From contig ONHE01000093.1 of NCBI GenBank assembly GCA_900317545.1, positions 1-41,214 of the forward strand: a stretch of 41,214 nt of DNA, read 5' to 3'. Within the stretch, counting starts at the first letter, position 1. The number at the start of each line of letters is the position of its first letter. This document shows positions 32,899-40,129 of this stretch, piece by piece. This stretch comes from an uncultured Prevotella sp. (lineage in GTDB: Bacteria; Bacteroidota; Bacteroidia; Bacteroidales; Bacteroidaceae). The notes below the pieces were generated by a model. That model saw only the letters and a program-made list of their open reading frames with translations. It did not search any database and had not been told where the DNA came from. Both the position numbers and the translations under genes were made by a program.

Positions 32899-33771
32899 CT
32901 ATTCAAAAGTAAAGCTCTTGGAACCGATCATATTGCCATCCGCGAAGATGCTCACATGATAGGTTCCTCCGACGAGTGTCTGACTTACGTTCCAGAAAAG
33001 GGTCATAGGGGTTTCCTGTCCGCCATATTCGACGCTCTTCTTCATGGTACTTGTCAGAAACTTATTCTCATAATTGAAGGCACCTGCGTTGCCTAAAGTG
33101 GCTCCGGTCGGTGATGTTATTCTCACATAAACAGTCTTCATGCCACTGCCGGCCGTTACATTCTTGGCCAAAGTGAAACTCACTTGGATGATCTTACATT
33201 TACTCATCTGTTCTGTGGGCTTGTTTCTCTTGTTTCGGGCGGTCATGTTTATGTTGGTCGCATCCAGCTGGGCGGCTATTGCCACTTTCTCAGAGAGTGA
33301 TGCCTTTTCGGTGTTCAGACCTTCAATTTGACGTGTCGCCTCGGCATATTGACCTTTTACGCGTGTGTTTTCTTCCGTCAGATTCTGGTTCAGACGATTC
33401 AGTGAGTCAATCTCCATGACATAGCTGCGCAGAACGGCACGTACGGTTGCGAGTTCCTTTTTCAGTCTGGCGATCTCTCGGGCATCCGTGCTTTTTGTCT
33501 CTTTCAGTTCCTGCAGCAGCCGCTGTGTTTTCTCCTGCTCGGCGGTCAGCTGTGCTACGATTGAGTCATTGTTGATCTGTGTTTTCATCTCGCTGTACTG
33601 GTTGGCAAACTGTTGATATTCGTTTTCCATTTCCTTTTTATCCAATTCAGCGAGTTCCTGCATGGCCTGATTCTGCTTCTTCTGTTTTTCGAGACTAAAA
33701 TAGAGGTAGCTGATGCCTCCGATGAGTATTAAAACTACAAGAAACAGTGGTATGATGATTTTCTTGTTCAT
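32899..33771 (-). CDS. Membrane-anchored coiled-coil protein heading the export operon
   Basis: A 290-aa protein of unknown function. One N-terminal helix (6-26, IIPLFLVVLILIGGISYLYF) is followed by a long charged coiled coil at about 27-190 (LAELDKKEMENEYQQF, TAEQEKTQRLLQELKE, REIARLKKELATV). A compact beta-rich domain of about 95 residues ends TYHVSIFADGNMIGSKSFTF, with an Ig-like feel. Similar proteins are sometimes misnamed as chromosome partitioning proteins, but no ParA Walker motif is present. Its place, 4 bp before TolC under the only operon promoter, suggests a periplasm-spanning accessory of the exporter. Confidence 0.75.
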   Translation of the reverse strand: MNKKIIIPLFLVVLILIGGISYLYFSLEKQKKQNQAMQELAELDKKEMENEYQQFANQYSEMKTQINNDSIVAQLTAEQEKTQRLLQELKETKSTDAREIARLKKELATVRAVLRSYVMEIDSLNRLNQNLTEENTRVKGQYAEATRQIEGLNTEKASLSEKVAIAAQLDATNINMTARNKRNKPTEQMSKCKIIQVSFTLAKNVTAGSGMKTVYVRITSPTGATLGNAGAFNYENKFLTSTMKKSVEYGGQETPMTLFWNVSQTLVGGTYHVSIFADGNMIGSKSFTFE

Positions 33772-33799
33772 TGAATATGATGACGTCTGTTTTCACGTG

Positions 33800-33830
33800 C
33801 AAATTTAAAGTTTTTATCTTAAATGCCAAA
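33800..33830 (-). promoter_or_regulatory. Promoter of the five-gene export operon
   Basis: Minus-strand -33 TTTG at 33830-33827 and -7 TAAATTTG at 33807-33800 with a 19-bp spacer. The leader is about 25 nt. It is divergent from the cyd promoter about 100 bp away. Confidence 0.75.
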
Positions 33831-33911
33831 GAAAATTGTGATAGAATGCCCCAATAGACTATTTTTTTTGCATTTTTAGATAGAACTTCGTCCAAATTTA
33901 AAAATATTTTT

Positions 33912-33919
33912 TATATTTG
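33912..33919 (+). promoter_or_regulatory. -7 element for the DUF4492-cydAB operon
   Basis: TATATTTG lies 18 bp before ATG 33938; a weak -33 (TTCG at 33887-33890) is 21 bp upstream. It overlaps the TTG at 33917, so translation must begin at ATG 33938. Confidence 0.65.
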
Positions 33920-33937
33920 CGGAATAAAACTAAAGAC

Positions 33938-34165
33938 ATGTCAAAGAGAAGAAATGGTTTTTTCTATCGTGCGTTCGACTTGTACTATGACGGGTTTAAG
34001 CATATGACATTGGGTAAAACCCTGTGGGCCATTATCATTATCAAGCTCTTAGTCATCTTTCTGGTCCTGAAACTGTTTTTCTTCCCTGATTATATCAAGG
34101 AACACGCAAAGGGCGGGGACAAGGCTACTTTTGTTTCTGAACAAGTCATGGAACGTAATCATTAA
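33938..34165 (+). CDS. DUF4492 small membrane protein upstream of cydA
   Basis: A 75-aa protein with one membrane helix (about 28-50, LGKTLWAIIIIKLLVIFLVL). The basic N terminus is MSKRRNGFFYRAFDLYYDGF and the C terminus polar. DUF4492 genes sit in front of cydAB in many Bacteroidota. The place and single-helix shape recall the CydX/CydH small subunits of other bd oxidases. Whether it is a subunit or an assembly factor is not known to me. It ends 13 bp before cydA. Confidence 0.85.
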   Translation: MSKRRNGFFYRAFDLYYDGFKHMTLGKTLWAIIIIKLLVIFLVLKLFFFPDYIKEHAKGGDKATFVSEQVMERNH

Positions 34166-34178
34166 TCATTAAATCAAT

Positions 34179-35753
34179 ATGTTAAACAATTTGTTATTAG
34201 ACATTAGTGTTGGTACAATCGATTGGTCACGGGCGCAATTTGCCTTGACCGCTATTTACCACTGGCTCTTCGTCCCACTCACATTGGGCTTGGCAGTGAT
34301 CATGGGAATAGCAGAGACCTGTTATTACCGGACGAACAAAAGATTCTGGAAGGATATTGCACGGTTTTGGCAAAAGCTGTTCGGAATCAACTTCGCAATG
34401 GGGGTTGCGACCGGAATCATCCTCGAATTTGAATTTGGAACCAACTGGAGCAACTATTCCTGGTTTGTCGGCGACATATTCGGGGCGCCGCTGGCGATAG
34501 AGGGAATCATCGCCTTCTTTATGGAATCCACCTTTGTTGCGGTGATGTTCTTCGGTTGGAAGAAGGTCTCTCCGGGATTCCATTTGGCATCAACGTGGCT
34601 GACAGGACTTGGCGCCACGATTTCAGCATGGTGGATCTTGGTGGCCAATTCGTGGATGCAGTATCCGGTTGGACAGACTTTCAATCCCGACACGATGCGC
34701 TTTGAAATGACAAGTTTCATGGATGTGGCGCTGTCACCAGTTGCTGTTGACAAGTTCTTCCACACGGTGACCTCCTCGTGGATCATCGGTGCAGTGTTCT
34801 GTGTAGGTGTCAGTTGCTGGTATCTCTTGAAACGTCGGGAGGAGCAACTGGCCAAGAAGAGCATCAAGATAGGTGCCATCGTCGGCTTAGTCGCTTCATT
34901 GCTGGCAGCCATGACCGGTGACAATTCTGCTTACATGGTCGGCAAAACCCAGCCGATGAAGTTGGCTGCCATGGAGGCACTGTATAAAGGCGGCCAGAGC
35001 CAAGGCCTGACGCTCGTTGCTGCCGTGAATCCTTTCAAGCAGCCGGATTATGTGAACGAACAGGAGCCTGCTATGCGCCTTGCAATCCCCAACTTGCTTT
35101 CGTTCCTGGCAACCCGCGACTTCAACGGTTACGTACCGGGGGTGAACGACATCCTCAACGGTTATGTCACCCCGCAAGGTGAGAAGTTACCCTCGCTCAA
35201 AGAGAAGGTAACCATGGGCAAGAAAGCCATTGACGCAGTTGCAAAATACCGTAAAGGGGACATGAGTGATGCCAACCGGAAAGTGATCATGGACAATATC
35301 CAGTATTTCGGTTATGGTTATGTGAAGTCTGCTGATCAGATTGTGCCGCCTATCCCGATCACGTTCTGGAGCTTCCGCCTCATGGTCGGCATCGGATGTA
35401 TGCTCATTCTGTTCTTCGTCTTGGCGCTGTTCTTCGTCTACAAGAAAGATCTCGCCGACGTGAAGTTCAAGTGGTTCCATGTCCTGGCGCTGATCTTCAT
35501 TCCCCTGGCCTATATTGCGAGCGAGAGCGGATGGATCGTTGCCGAGATGGGACGCCAGCCCTGGACCATTCAGGACATGCTGCCGACCTGGGTTGCCGTG
35601 AGTGATCTGAAGTCGGGCAGTGTCGCCCTCACGTTCTTCATCTTCTTAGTGCTCTTTACGACGATGTTGGCCGTCGAGATCAGCATATTGTGCAAGCAGA
35701 TCAAGAAAGGACCGGAGCATTCGGCCGTCGTGGAAAGTACAAACAATCTATAA
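34179..35753 (+). CDS. cydA: Cytochrome bd quinol oxidase subunit I
   Basis: Haem-carrying subunit that oxidises quinol and reduces O2 to water with high affinity, typical of anaerobes protecting themselves from oxygen. The 524-aa protein keeps the key residues: H28 (haem b595/d side, YHWLFVPLTLG), E108 and E116 in IEGIIAFFMESTF, H195 in KFFHTVTSSW, the Met in WSFRLMVGIG and the Glu in VAEMGRQPW. The periplasmic Q-loop between helices 6 and 7 holds MVGKTQPMKLAAMEALYKGG. Nine helices are visible. It is 18 bp before cydB. Assignment is firm. Confidence 0.96.
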   Translation: MLNNLLLDISVGTIDWSRAQFALTAIYHWLFVPLTLGLAVIMGIAETCYYRTNKRFWKDIARFWQKLFGINFAMGVATGIILEFEFGTNWSNYSWFVGDIFGAPLAIEGIIAFFMESTFVAVMFFGWKKVSPGFHLASTWLTGLGATISAWWILVANSWMQYPVGQTFNPDTMRFEMTSFMDVALSPVAVDKFFHTVTSSWIIGAVFCVGVSCWYLLKRREEQLAKKSIKIGAIVGLVASLLAAMTGDNSAYMVGKTQPMKLAAMEALYKGGQSQGLTLVAAVNPFKQPDYVNEQEPAMRLAIPNLLSFLATRDFNGYVPGVNDILNGYVTPQGEKLPSLKEKVTMGKKAIDAVAKYRKGDMSDANRKVIMDNIQYFGYGYVKSADQIVPPIPITFWSFRLMVGIGCMLILFFVLALFFVYKKDLADVKFKWFHVLALIFIPLAYIASESGWIVAEMGRQPWTIQDMLPTWVAVSDLKSGSVALTFFIFLVLFTTMLAVEISILCKQIKKGPEHSAVVESTNNL

Positions 35754-35771
35754 TCCTAAAAGCATACAAAT

Positions 35772-36917
35772 ATGAATGAATATATTTTTCTTCAGCATTA
35801 TTGGTGGTTCTTGGTATCAGTGCTCGGAGCCCTGCTGGTCTTTCTGATGTTTGTCCAAGGAGCCAACTCTCTGATCTTCGCGCTTGGCCGGACGCCCGGC
35901 GAGCGCAGGCTTGTCATCAACTCTACCGGTCGCAAATGGGAGTTCACGTTCACCACGCTGGTCACCTTTGGCGGTGCTTTCTTCGCGTCGTTCCCATTGT
36001 TCTACAGCACCAGTTTCGGCGGGGCCTACTGGCTCTGGATGGTTATCCTCTTCTCGTTTGTGCTTCAGGCGGTCAGCTATGAGTTTCAGAACAAGTTGGG
36101 CAACTTTCTTGGAGCGAAGACATTCCAGGTTTGTTTAGTCATCAACGGAATTCTTGGCCCGCTGCTCTTGGGCGGTGCCGTGGCTACATTCTTCGATGGA
36201 TCCAATTTCGTTGTCAACAAACTGAACCTCGTCGACGGTCTGCAGCCGGTCATCAGTAAATGGGCTAACGCCAGCAATGGCCTCGACGCGTTGCTCGATC
36301 CGTGGAATCTGATTTTCGGCCTGGCGGTGTTCTTCCTCGCCAGAGTATTAGGGCTGTTCTACATAATTAATAATGTAAACGAAACAACCCTCAGAAGCCG
36401 GGCTCGCATACACATGCTATGGAATGCCGGAATCTTCCTGATTCTCTTCCTTACTTTCTTCGTAAGGTTGCTGCTCAAGGATGGATATGCCTATGATGCC
36501 ACGACGGGTGCCATCATGATAGAACCATTAAAGTATTTCAACAACTTTGTTGACATGTGGTATCTGGCGGTTGTTCTCCTTGTCGGAGTAGCCCTCTTGC
36601 TCTATGCTCTTGTGCGCACCATCCTGTCGACCACCTATACCAAAGGCATCTGGGCGGCCGGTATCGGTGTCGTACTTGTGGTGATCGCGCTGTTCCTGTG
36701 CGCAGGATGGAACAATACGGCCTATTATCCGTCAAACGCCGACCTGCAGAGCAGTCTGACCATTGCCAACAGTTGCAGCAGCCACTTCACGCTCAAGACC
36801 ATGGCGATCGTGTCGCTCTTCATTCCCTTTGTCCTCGCTTACATCGCCTATGCCTGGCATGCCATGGACAAAAAGAAGCTCGACATGGAAGAAATCTCAC
36901 ACGATGACGTTTACTAA
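35772..36917 (+). CDS. cydB: Cytochrome bd quinol oxidase subunit II
   Basis: The haem-free partner of CydA in the bd oxidase. The 381-aa membrane protein begins HYWWFLVSVLGALLVFLMFV and shows about nine helices. FVQGANSL and FGGAFFASFPLFYSTSFGGA are typical of the N-terminal half; AGWNNTAYYPS and NSCSSHFTLKTMAIVSL of the C-terminal half. Length is normal. An inverted repeat 49 bp after the stop may end the message. Confidence 0.95.
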   Translation: MNEYIFLQHYWWFLVSVLGALLVFLMFVQGANSLIFALGRTPGERRLVINSTGRKWEFTFTTLVTFGGAFFASFPLFYSTSFGGAYWLWMVILFSFVLQAVSYEFQNKLGNFLGAKTFQVCLVINGILGPLLLGGAVATFFDGSNFVVNKLNLVDGLQPVISKWANASNGLDALLDPWNLIFGLAVFFLARVLGLFYIINNVNETTLRSRARIHMLWNAGIFLILFLTFFVRLLLKDGYAYDATTGAIMIEPLKYFNNFVDMWYLAVVLLVGVALLLYALVRTILSTTYTKGIWAAGIGVVLVVIALFLCAGWNNTAYYPSNADLQSSLTIANSCSSHFTLKTMAIVSLFIPFVLAYIAYAWHAMDKKKLDMEEISHDDVY

Positions 36918-36965
36918 ACGATACTGACCCACTGACAGGAGGATGCGCGGGACATGGGAAAGAGA

Positions 36966-36992
36966 ATCCTTCATGGATGACCGATGAAGGAT
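36966..36992 (+). terminator. Possible 3' hairpin of the cyd operon
   Basis: ATCCTTCAT at 36966-36974 pairs exactly with ATGAAGGAT at 36984-36992 around a 9-nt loop. No T-run follows, so it may stabilise or protect the 3' end rather than act as a classic terminator. Confidence 0.45.
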
Positions 36993-37068
36993 CCGATTAA
37001 CCCGAATGCTTTCGCTCGTCTTCCTGTCAGTTCGTTTTAGTATCCTCTCACTGATCCATTTTCTACCT

Positions 37069-37791
37069 ATGAACAAGTTTTTCTGCTTTTCTCATCATCT
37101 CAAGCGCCACTTTGCGCTGTTGACTTTGCTGCTTCTCGGGCAACTCTCCATGTCGGCCCAAAATACAAACGACACCCTTCGCCATGAAGTTCTCTTTAAG
37201 ACAACGATGGGCAACATAAGGGTCGTTCTGTACAACGAGACGCCCCGCCACCGTGACAACTTCCTCAAACTCGTCCGCGAAGGCTATTACGACGGCAACC
37301 TCTTTCATCGGGTGATCAGCAATTTCATGATCCAGTCGGGTGACTCCACGACGCGCCATGCACAGCCGGGACAGCCGGTCGGATTGTATTCGCCCGACTA
37401 TACGATCCCTGCCGAGATCCGCTTTCCGCAGATCTTCCACAAGCGCGGCGCCCTTGCGGCTGCCCGAGAGCCTGACGATGTGAACCCTGATTTTGCCTCC
37501 TCGGCATCACAGTTCTATATTGTCTACGGCCGACGGATGACTGAAGACATGCTCGATCACGCCCAGGCGCGTCTCGATCAGGCCACGCACGGCACGGTAA
37601 AACTGACGCCTGAGATCCGTCAGGTCTACAACCGGATCGGCGGCACGCCCCATTTAGACGGGCAATATACGGTCTTCGGCGAAGTGACAGAAGGCTTGGA
37701 CGTGGTGAAGAATATCCAGTGGGTGGAGACGGATGACAAGGATCGGCCCGTCGAAGATGTGCGGATCATTCGAGCCACGGTGGTCCGCTGA
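37069..37791 (+). CDS. Exported cyclophilin-type peptidyl-prolyl isomerase
   Basis: Predicted to speed proline isomerisation during folding of envelope proteins. From ATG 37069 it is 240 aa, with a signal peptide ending QLSMSAQ. ATG 37006, 63 bp upstream, is in frame but would put a second hydrophobic stretch ahead of the signal. The cyclophilin core has FKTTMGNIRVVLYNETPRHR, the signature YDGNLFHRVISNFMIQSGD, ASQFYIVYGR and YTVFGEVTEGLDVVKNI. An insert of about 50 residues around MTEDMLDHAQARLDQATHG separates core strands, as in other Bacteroidota PPIases. No promoter was found. Confidence 0.9.
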   Translation: MNKFFCFSHHLKRHFALLTLLLLGQLSMSAQNTNDTLRHEVLFKTTMGNIRVVLYNETPRHRDNFLKLVREGYYDGNLFHRVISNFMIQSGDSTTRHAQPGQPVGLYSPDYTIPAEIRFPQIFHKRGALAAAREPDDVNPDFASSASQFYIVYGRRMTEDMLDHAQARLDQATHGTVKLTPEIRQVYNRIGGTPHLDGQYTVFGEVTEGLDVVKNIQWVETDDKDRPVEDVRIIRATVVR

Positions 37792-38127
37792 CGGCATTTG
37801 GGTAATCTGCTGTCTCCGCCTCATGGAAATCTGTCAGGCGAATAGGCGCGCCAGGAACGCATCAAGGCTGAGGCTGTCGTGACGAAAGGTTGTTCGCCAA
37901 ATGTAGCAAGATCATAGAATGTCTACCATCGTCGTTCCGACGGCTGGCAGGCCTACAGCTCTTTTTTCAAGATAATTCCTGTTTTTCAATTGTCAGAATC
38001 AGCTTCAGAAACGGCGGATTCCATCTGAAAATCCCCGGAAACATGGCGCTTTTCTTCGCGTTGTCATGCTTCCGGGGCCCCATATGTATGCTTTTGCCTT
38101 GCTGAATGCCCATTTTGGGCTCGCTAT
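37792..38127. other. Gene-free stretch before array 4
   Basis: No gene or RNA recognised. A small CGTCG-TTC-CGACG hairpin lies at 37930-37942. An open frame at 37890-38105 has a low-complexity Cys/Phe-rich translation and no promoter; I do not believe it. Confidence 0.45.
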
Positions 38128-38251
38128 AGTTGTCATCCGGCCAGCCCAGATGATAGCTCCGGGTTGCCCGAACGATAGCTCTGCCGAAGCCGAATGATAG
38201 CTTTGGACCGGACGCAGCGATTTTTTCGTGTCCAAAGCATAGTTTTCCGCC
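38128..38251. repeat. 22-bp unit array 4 (diverged)
   Basis: Units start at 38128, 38150, 38172, 38194, 38216 and 38236. The first four steps are 22 bp; the fifth unit is 20 bp. The clear cores are ATGATAGCT, ACGATAGCT, ATGATAGCT and finally AGCATAGTT; the first and fifth are badly decayed. The spacer after 38158 (CCGGGTTGCCCGA) looks like the reverse complement of the spacer seen in arrays 1-3, so part of the array may be inverted. It lies between the cyclophilin and the mazG-like gene, which are convergent. Confidence 0.75.
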
Positions 38252-38346
38252 CGTTTCAGCACATTCGTTTTTCCGTCCGGGATTTCTTTCCCTCCCTTCC
38301 GAGGCCATTCGTGAGACGGTTTGTCAAATGTTTTGGCTGCCTTTTT

Positions 38347-38393
38347 CCGGACTGCTATGGCTGTCTCGTTGTTGGCCGTTGAGACAGGTCCGG
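38347..38393 (-). other. Two-tier inverted repeat after the mazG-like gene
   Basis: CCGGAC at 38347-38352 pairs with GTCCGG at 38388-38393. Inside it TGTCTC at 38362-38367 pairs with GAGACA at 38381-38386. It begins 15 bp after the mazG-like stop (38408). No T-run follows on the minus strand, so a stabilising 3' structure is as likely as a terminator. Confidence 0.45.
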
Positions 38394-38407
38394 CGGGCAG
38401 ATGTCGG

Positions 38408-38734
38408 TCAGCGGTTGTCGCCCTCGCCGTGGATCAGATTGCGTTCGGCACGCGTGCGGATCTTCTTTATGTTGAGTCGGGCGATGTCGTCCATCGTGTA
38501 GCCCATGTCGGCGGCGATGGAAGCGACATACCAGAGCACGTCGCCAAGCTCCTTGGCGATTTCCGCCTTCTGTGTCTCGGAAAATTCACCTCTATGGTCT
38601 CTGATCACCTTTTTCACCTTCTCCGCCACCTCACCGGTCTCTCCAGCCAGCCCGATCGTGGGATAGATGATCTTCAGCTCTTGGGGATAGACGGCTGTGC
38701 GCCGAGTTTCCCGCTGGTATTCGTTCAGTTCCAT
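38408..38734 (-). CDS. MazG-like nucleotide pyrophosphohydrolase
   Basis: Probably hydrolyses non-canonical or excess nucleoside triphosphates to monophosphate and PPi. The 108-aa all-alpha protein keeps the Mg-binding acidic residues: GLAGETGEVAEKVKK at about 28-42 and EIAKELGDVLWYVASIAADM at about 58-77. It is a single MazG domain, shorter than E. coli MazG. ATG 38734 lies 1 bp after the stop of the SGNH hydrolase gene, so the two are co-transcribed although their jobs look unrelated. Confidence 0.88.
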   Translation of the reverse strand: MELNEYQRETRRTAVYPQELKIIYPTIGLAGETGEVAEKVKKVIRDHRGEFSETQKAEIAKELGDVLWYVASIAADMGYTMDDIARLNIKKIRTRAERNLIHGEGDNR

Positions 38735-38735
38735 G

Positions 38736-39578
38736 TCAGAAATAGCAGGGGAGTGTGAACAGCTGATAGACCATGGTGCGGGCCATGCGGTCGTGTCCGC
38801 GGTCGTTGGGATGAAGCAGGTCGTGCTCGTCTTTCATGTAGATCTGCTGGCTTTTCACCAGCGGGTTGATGCCGGAGAGGGCCGACAGGTCGATGACGGG
38901 TACGCCCCATATCTGGCCTGCCTCGATGATGGCCTTGTTGTAAGCGTCGAGATAGAGGCCGATCTTGTTGGTGTAGGTCTCTTCGGGCTGTATGTTGCGC
39001 TCGTTGGGGTCGAAGATGGCACGGTGAGGAGTGGTGAAGAGGACGATTTGCTTGGTGGGAAACAAGGTCTTCAGACTGTCGAGCGCGATGTTGATCCGTC
39101 CGCAGAAGGTGTTGCGGTCTTTTGACCAATGGCGTTGCATGCGGGGATACAGCTGGTTGGGCAGATTGCTGGCAGCCGCCCTGACGCTCTCGGCAGTCTC
39201 CGTGTACCATTGTCCGATGGGCACGCCGTGGTTATAGTCGTTGGTGCCGATGAGGATGGTGATGGCGTCGAAATCATCGCCGTGCTCTGCTTTCAGCTGA
39301 TTGGCCTGTCTCGGTATGTCAGTCCACTCGCGCCCGCTGACGCCATAGACGTAGGGCGTGATGTTCAGATAGTCCTGCAGGAAGTTCCAGTACTTTTTCT
39401 TGGATCCGTTGTTTCGCGGGTCGGTCAGCGAGTCGCCGAAATAGGCCACGCGTGCTCCTGTCCAGGGATGGATCGCCCGCAGGTCTTTCACTTTGTTTCC
39501 GATGAATCCAGGGTTCTGTGCATGGCTTCCGATGGTCATGGCCATCAGGACAGCTAAAAATAAAATTCGTTTTTTCAT
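38736..39578 (-). CDS. Secreted SGNH/GDSL-family hydrolase
   Basis: Predicted esterase acting outside the cytoplasm, for example deacetylating glycans. The 280-aa protein has a signal peptide (MKKRILFLAVLMAMTIGSHA) and all SGNH blocks. Ser50 is in YFGDSLTD, the Gly block is YGVSGREWTDI, the Asn is in ILIGTNDYNHG, and the Asp253-His256 pair is in DLLHPNDRGHDRMA. The 5' leader is about 100 nt long, with a CCGTT-TGTCG-AACGG stem near 39643-39657. No other glycan enzyme is next to it, so its substrate is open. Confidence 0.9.
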   Translation of the reverse strand: MKKRILFLAVLMAMTIGSHAQNPGFIGNKVKDLRAIHPWTGARVAYFGDSLTDPRNNGSKKKYWNFLQDYLNITPYVYGVSGREWTDIPRQANQLKAEHGDDFDAITILIGTNDYNHGVPIGQWYTETAESVRAAASNLPNQLYPRMQRHWSKDRNTFCGRINIALDSLKTLFPTKQIVLFTTPHRAIFDPNERNIQPEETYTNKIGLYLDAYNKAIIEAGQIWGVPVIDLSALSGINPLVKSQQIYMKDEHDLLHPNDRGHDRMARTMVYQLFTLPCYF

Positions 39579-39684
39579 TGCTGTTAATATGGTATAAAAA
39601 GATTGGTCTCGCCTTCATTCGATGACGTTCCGGCAGTTTGGCCGACCGTTTGTCGAACGGGACAGATGTGCAGTTTGTTGCTTG

Positions 39685-39692
39685 CAAAGATA
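39685..39692 (-). promoter_or_regulatory. -7 element for the SGNH hydrolase/mazG-like pair
   Basis: Minus-strand TATCTTTG about 107 bp upstream of ATG 39578. No good -33 is visible. The leader is unusually long for this window. Confidence 0.5.
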
Positions 39693-39736
39693 CATCTTTT
39701 TTCGTTGCCTACTGCATTTTTAGTTGATTTTAGACC

Positions 39737-39765
39737 TTTGTTCTGAAAAAAATGCGTTACCTTTG
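39737..39765 (+). promoter_or_regulatory. Promoter of the GlsB/YeaQ-like gene
   Basis: TTTG at 39737-39740 and TACCTTTG at 39758-39765, with a 17-bp spacer, shorter than the usual 19-21. Confidence 0.55.
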
Positions 39766-39792
39766 TTAGCTGATGACATTATATAACAGTTG

Positions 39793-40032
39793 ATGACTAT
39801 GATTTGGACTATCATCGTTGGAATCCTCGCCGGATTCATCGCCAGCAAGCTCATGAAGCATGAAGGATCTGGATGTCTGGTCGATTTGTTGCTCGGATTG
39901 GTAGGAGGCTGGTTAGGCGGCCACGTTTTGGAGTGGCTGAACATCTCTTGGGGAGGGACCATCGGCGAGATCGGGACGGCTGTTGTCGGTGCCGTGATCT
40001 TGCTCTGGCTTTGGTCTCTTGTGAAGAAATAG
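39793..40032 (+). CDS. GlsB/YeaQ/YmgE-family small membrane protein
   Basis: A 79-aa inner-membrane protein of the family labelled transglycosylase-associated protein, often stress-linked. It has three hydrophobic helices with the Gly-rich signatures IIVGILAGFIASKLM and LVDLLLGLVGGWLGG, and a C-terminal AVVGAVILLWLWSLVKK. ATG 39793 is used; ATG 39799 is two codons later and equally plausible. It has its own promoter. The biochemical role of this family is not known to me. Confidence 0.88.
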   Translation: MTMIWTIIVGILAGFIASKLMKHEGSGCLVDLLLGLVGGWLGGHVLEWLNISWGGTIGEIGTAVVGAVILLWLWSLVKK

Positions 40033-40053
40033 TCCCCTGAGGCCTTTTGTGTT

Positions 40054-40074
40054 GCCCGACCTCAATGTTCGGGC
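40054..40074 (+). terminator. Possible weak terminator
   Basis: GCCCGA at 40054-40059 pairs with TCGGGC at 40069-40074 around a 9-nt loop. The run after it (TGCTTCTCC) is only partly T-rich, so termination would be weak and the next gene could be read through. Confidence 0.4.
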
Positions 40075-40129
40075 TGCTTCTCCATGCGCATGGTTCGGGA
40101 TCAGCCTGTCATTTTTATAGCTCTTCCTT

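Noticed and set aside
32899-33771. A ParA-like chromosome partition protein
   Set aside because: No Walker motifs; it is a membrane-anchored coiled coil with a beta-rich C-terminal domain in an export operon.
37890-38105. A 71-aa gene in the gap after the cyclophilin
   Set aside because: No promoter, odd Cys/Phe-rich composition and no recognisable motif.
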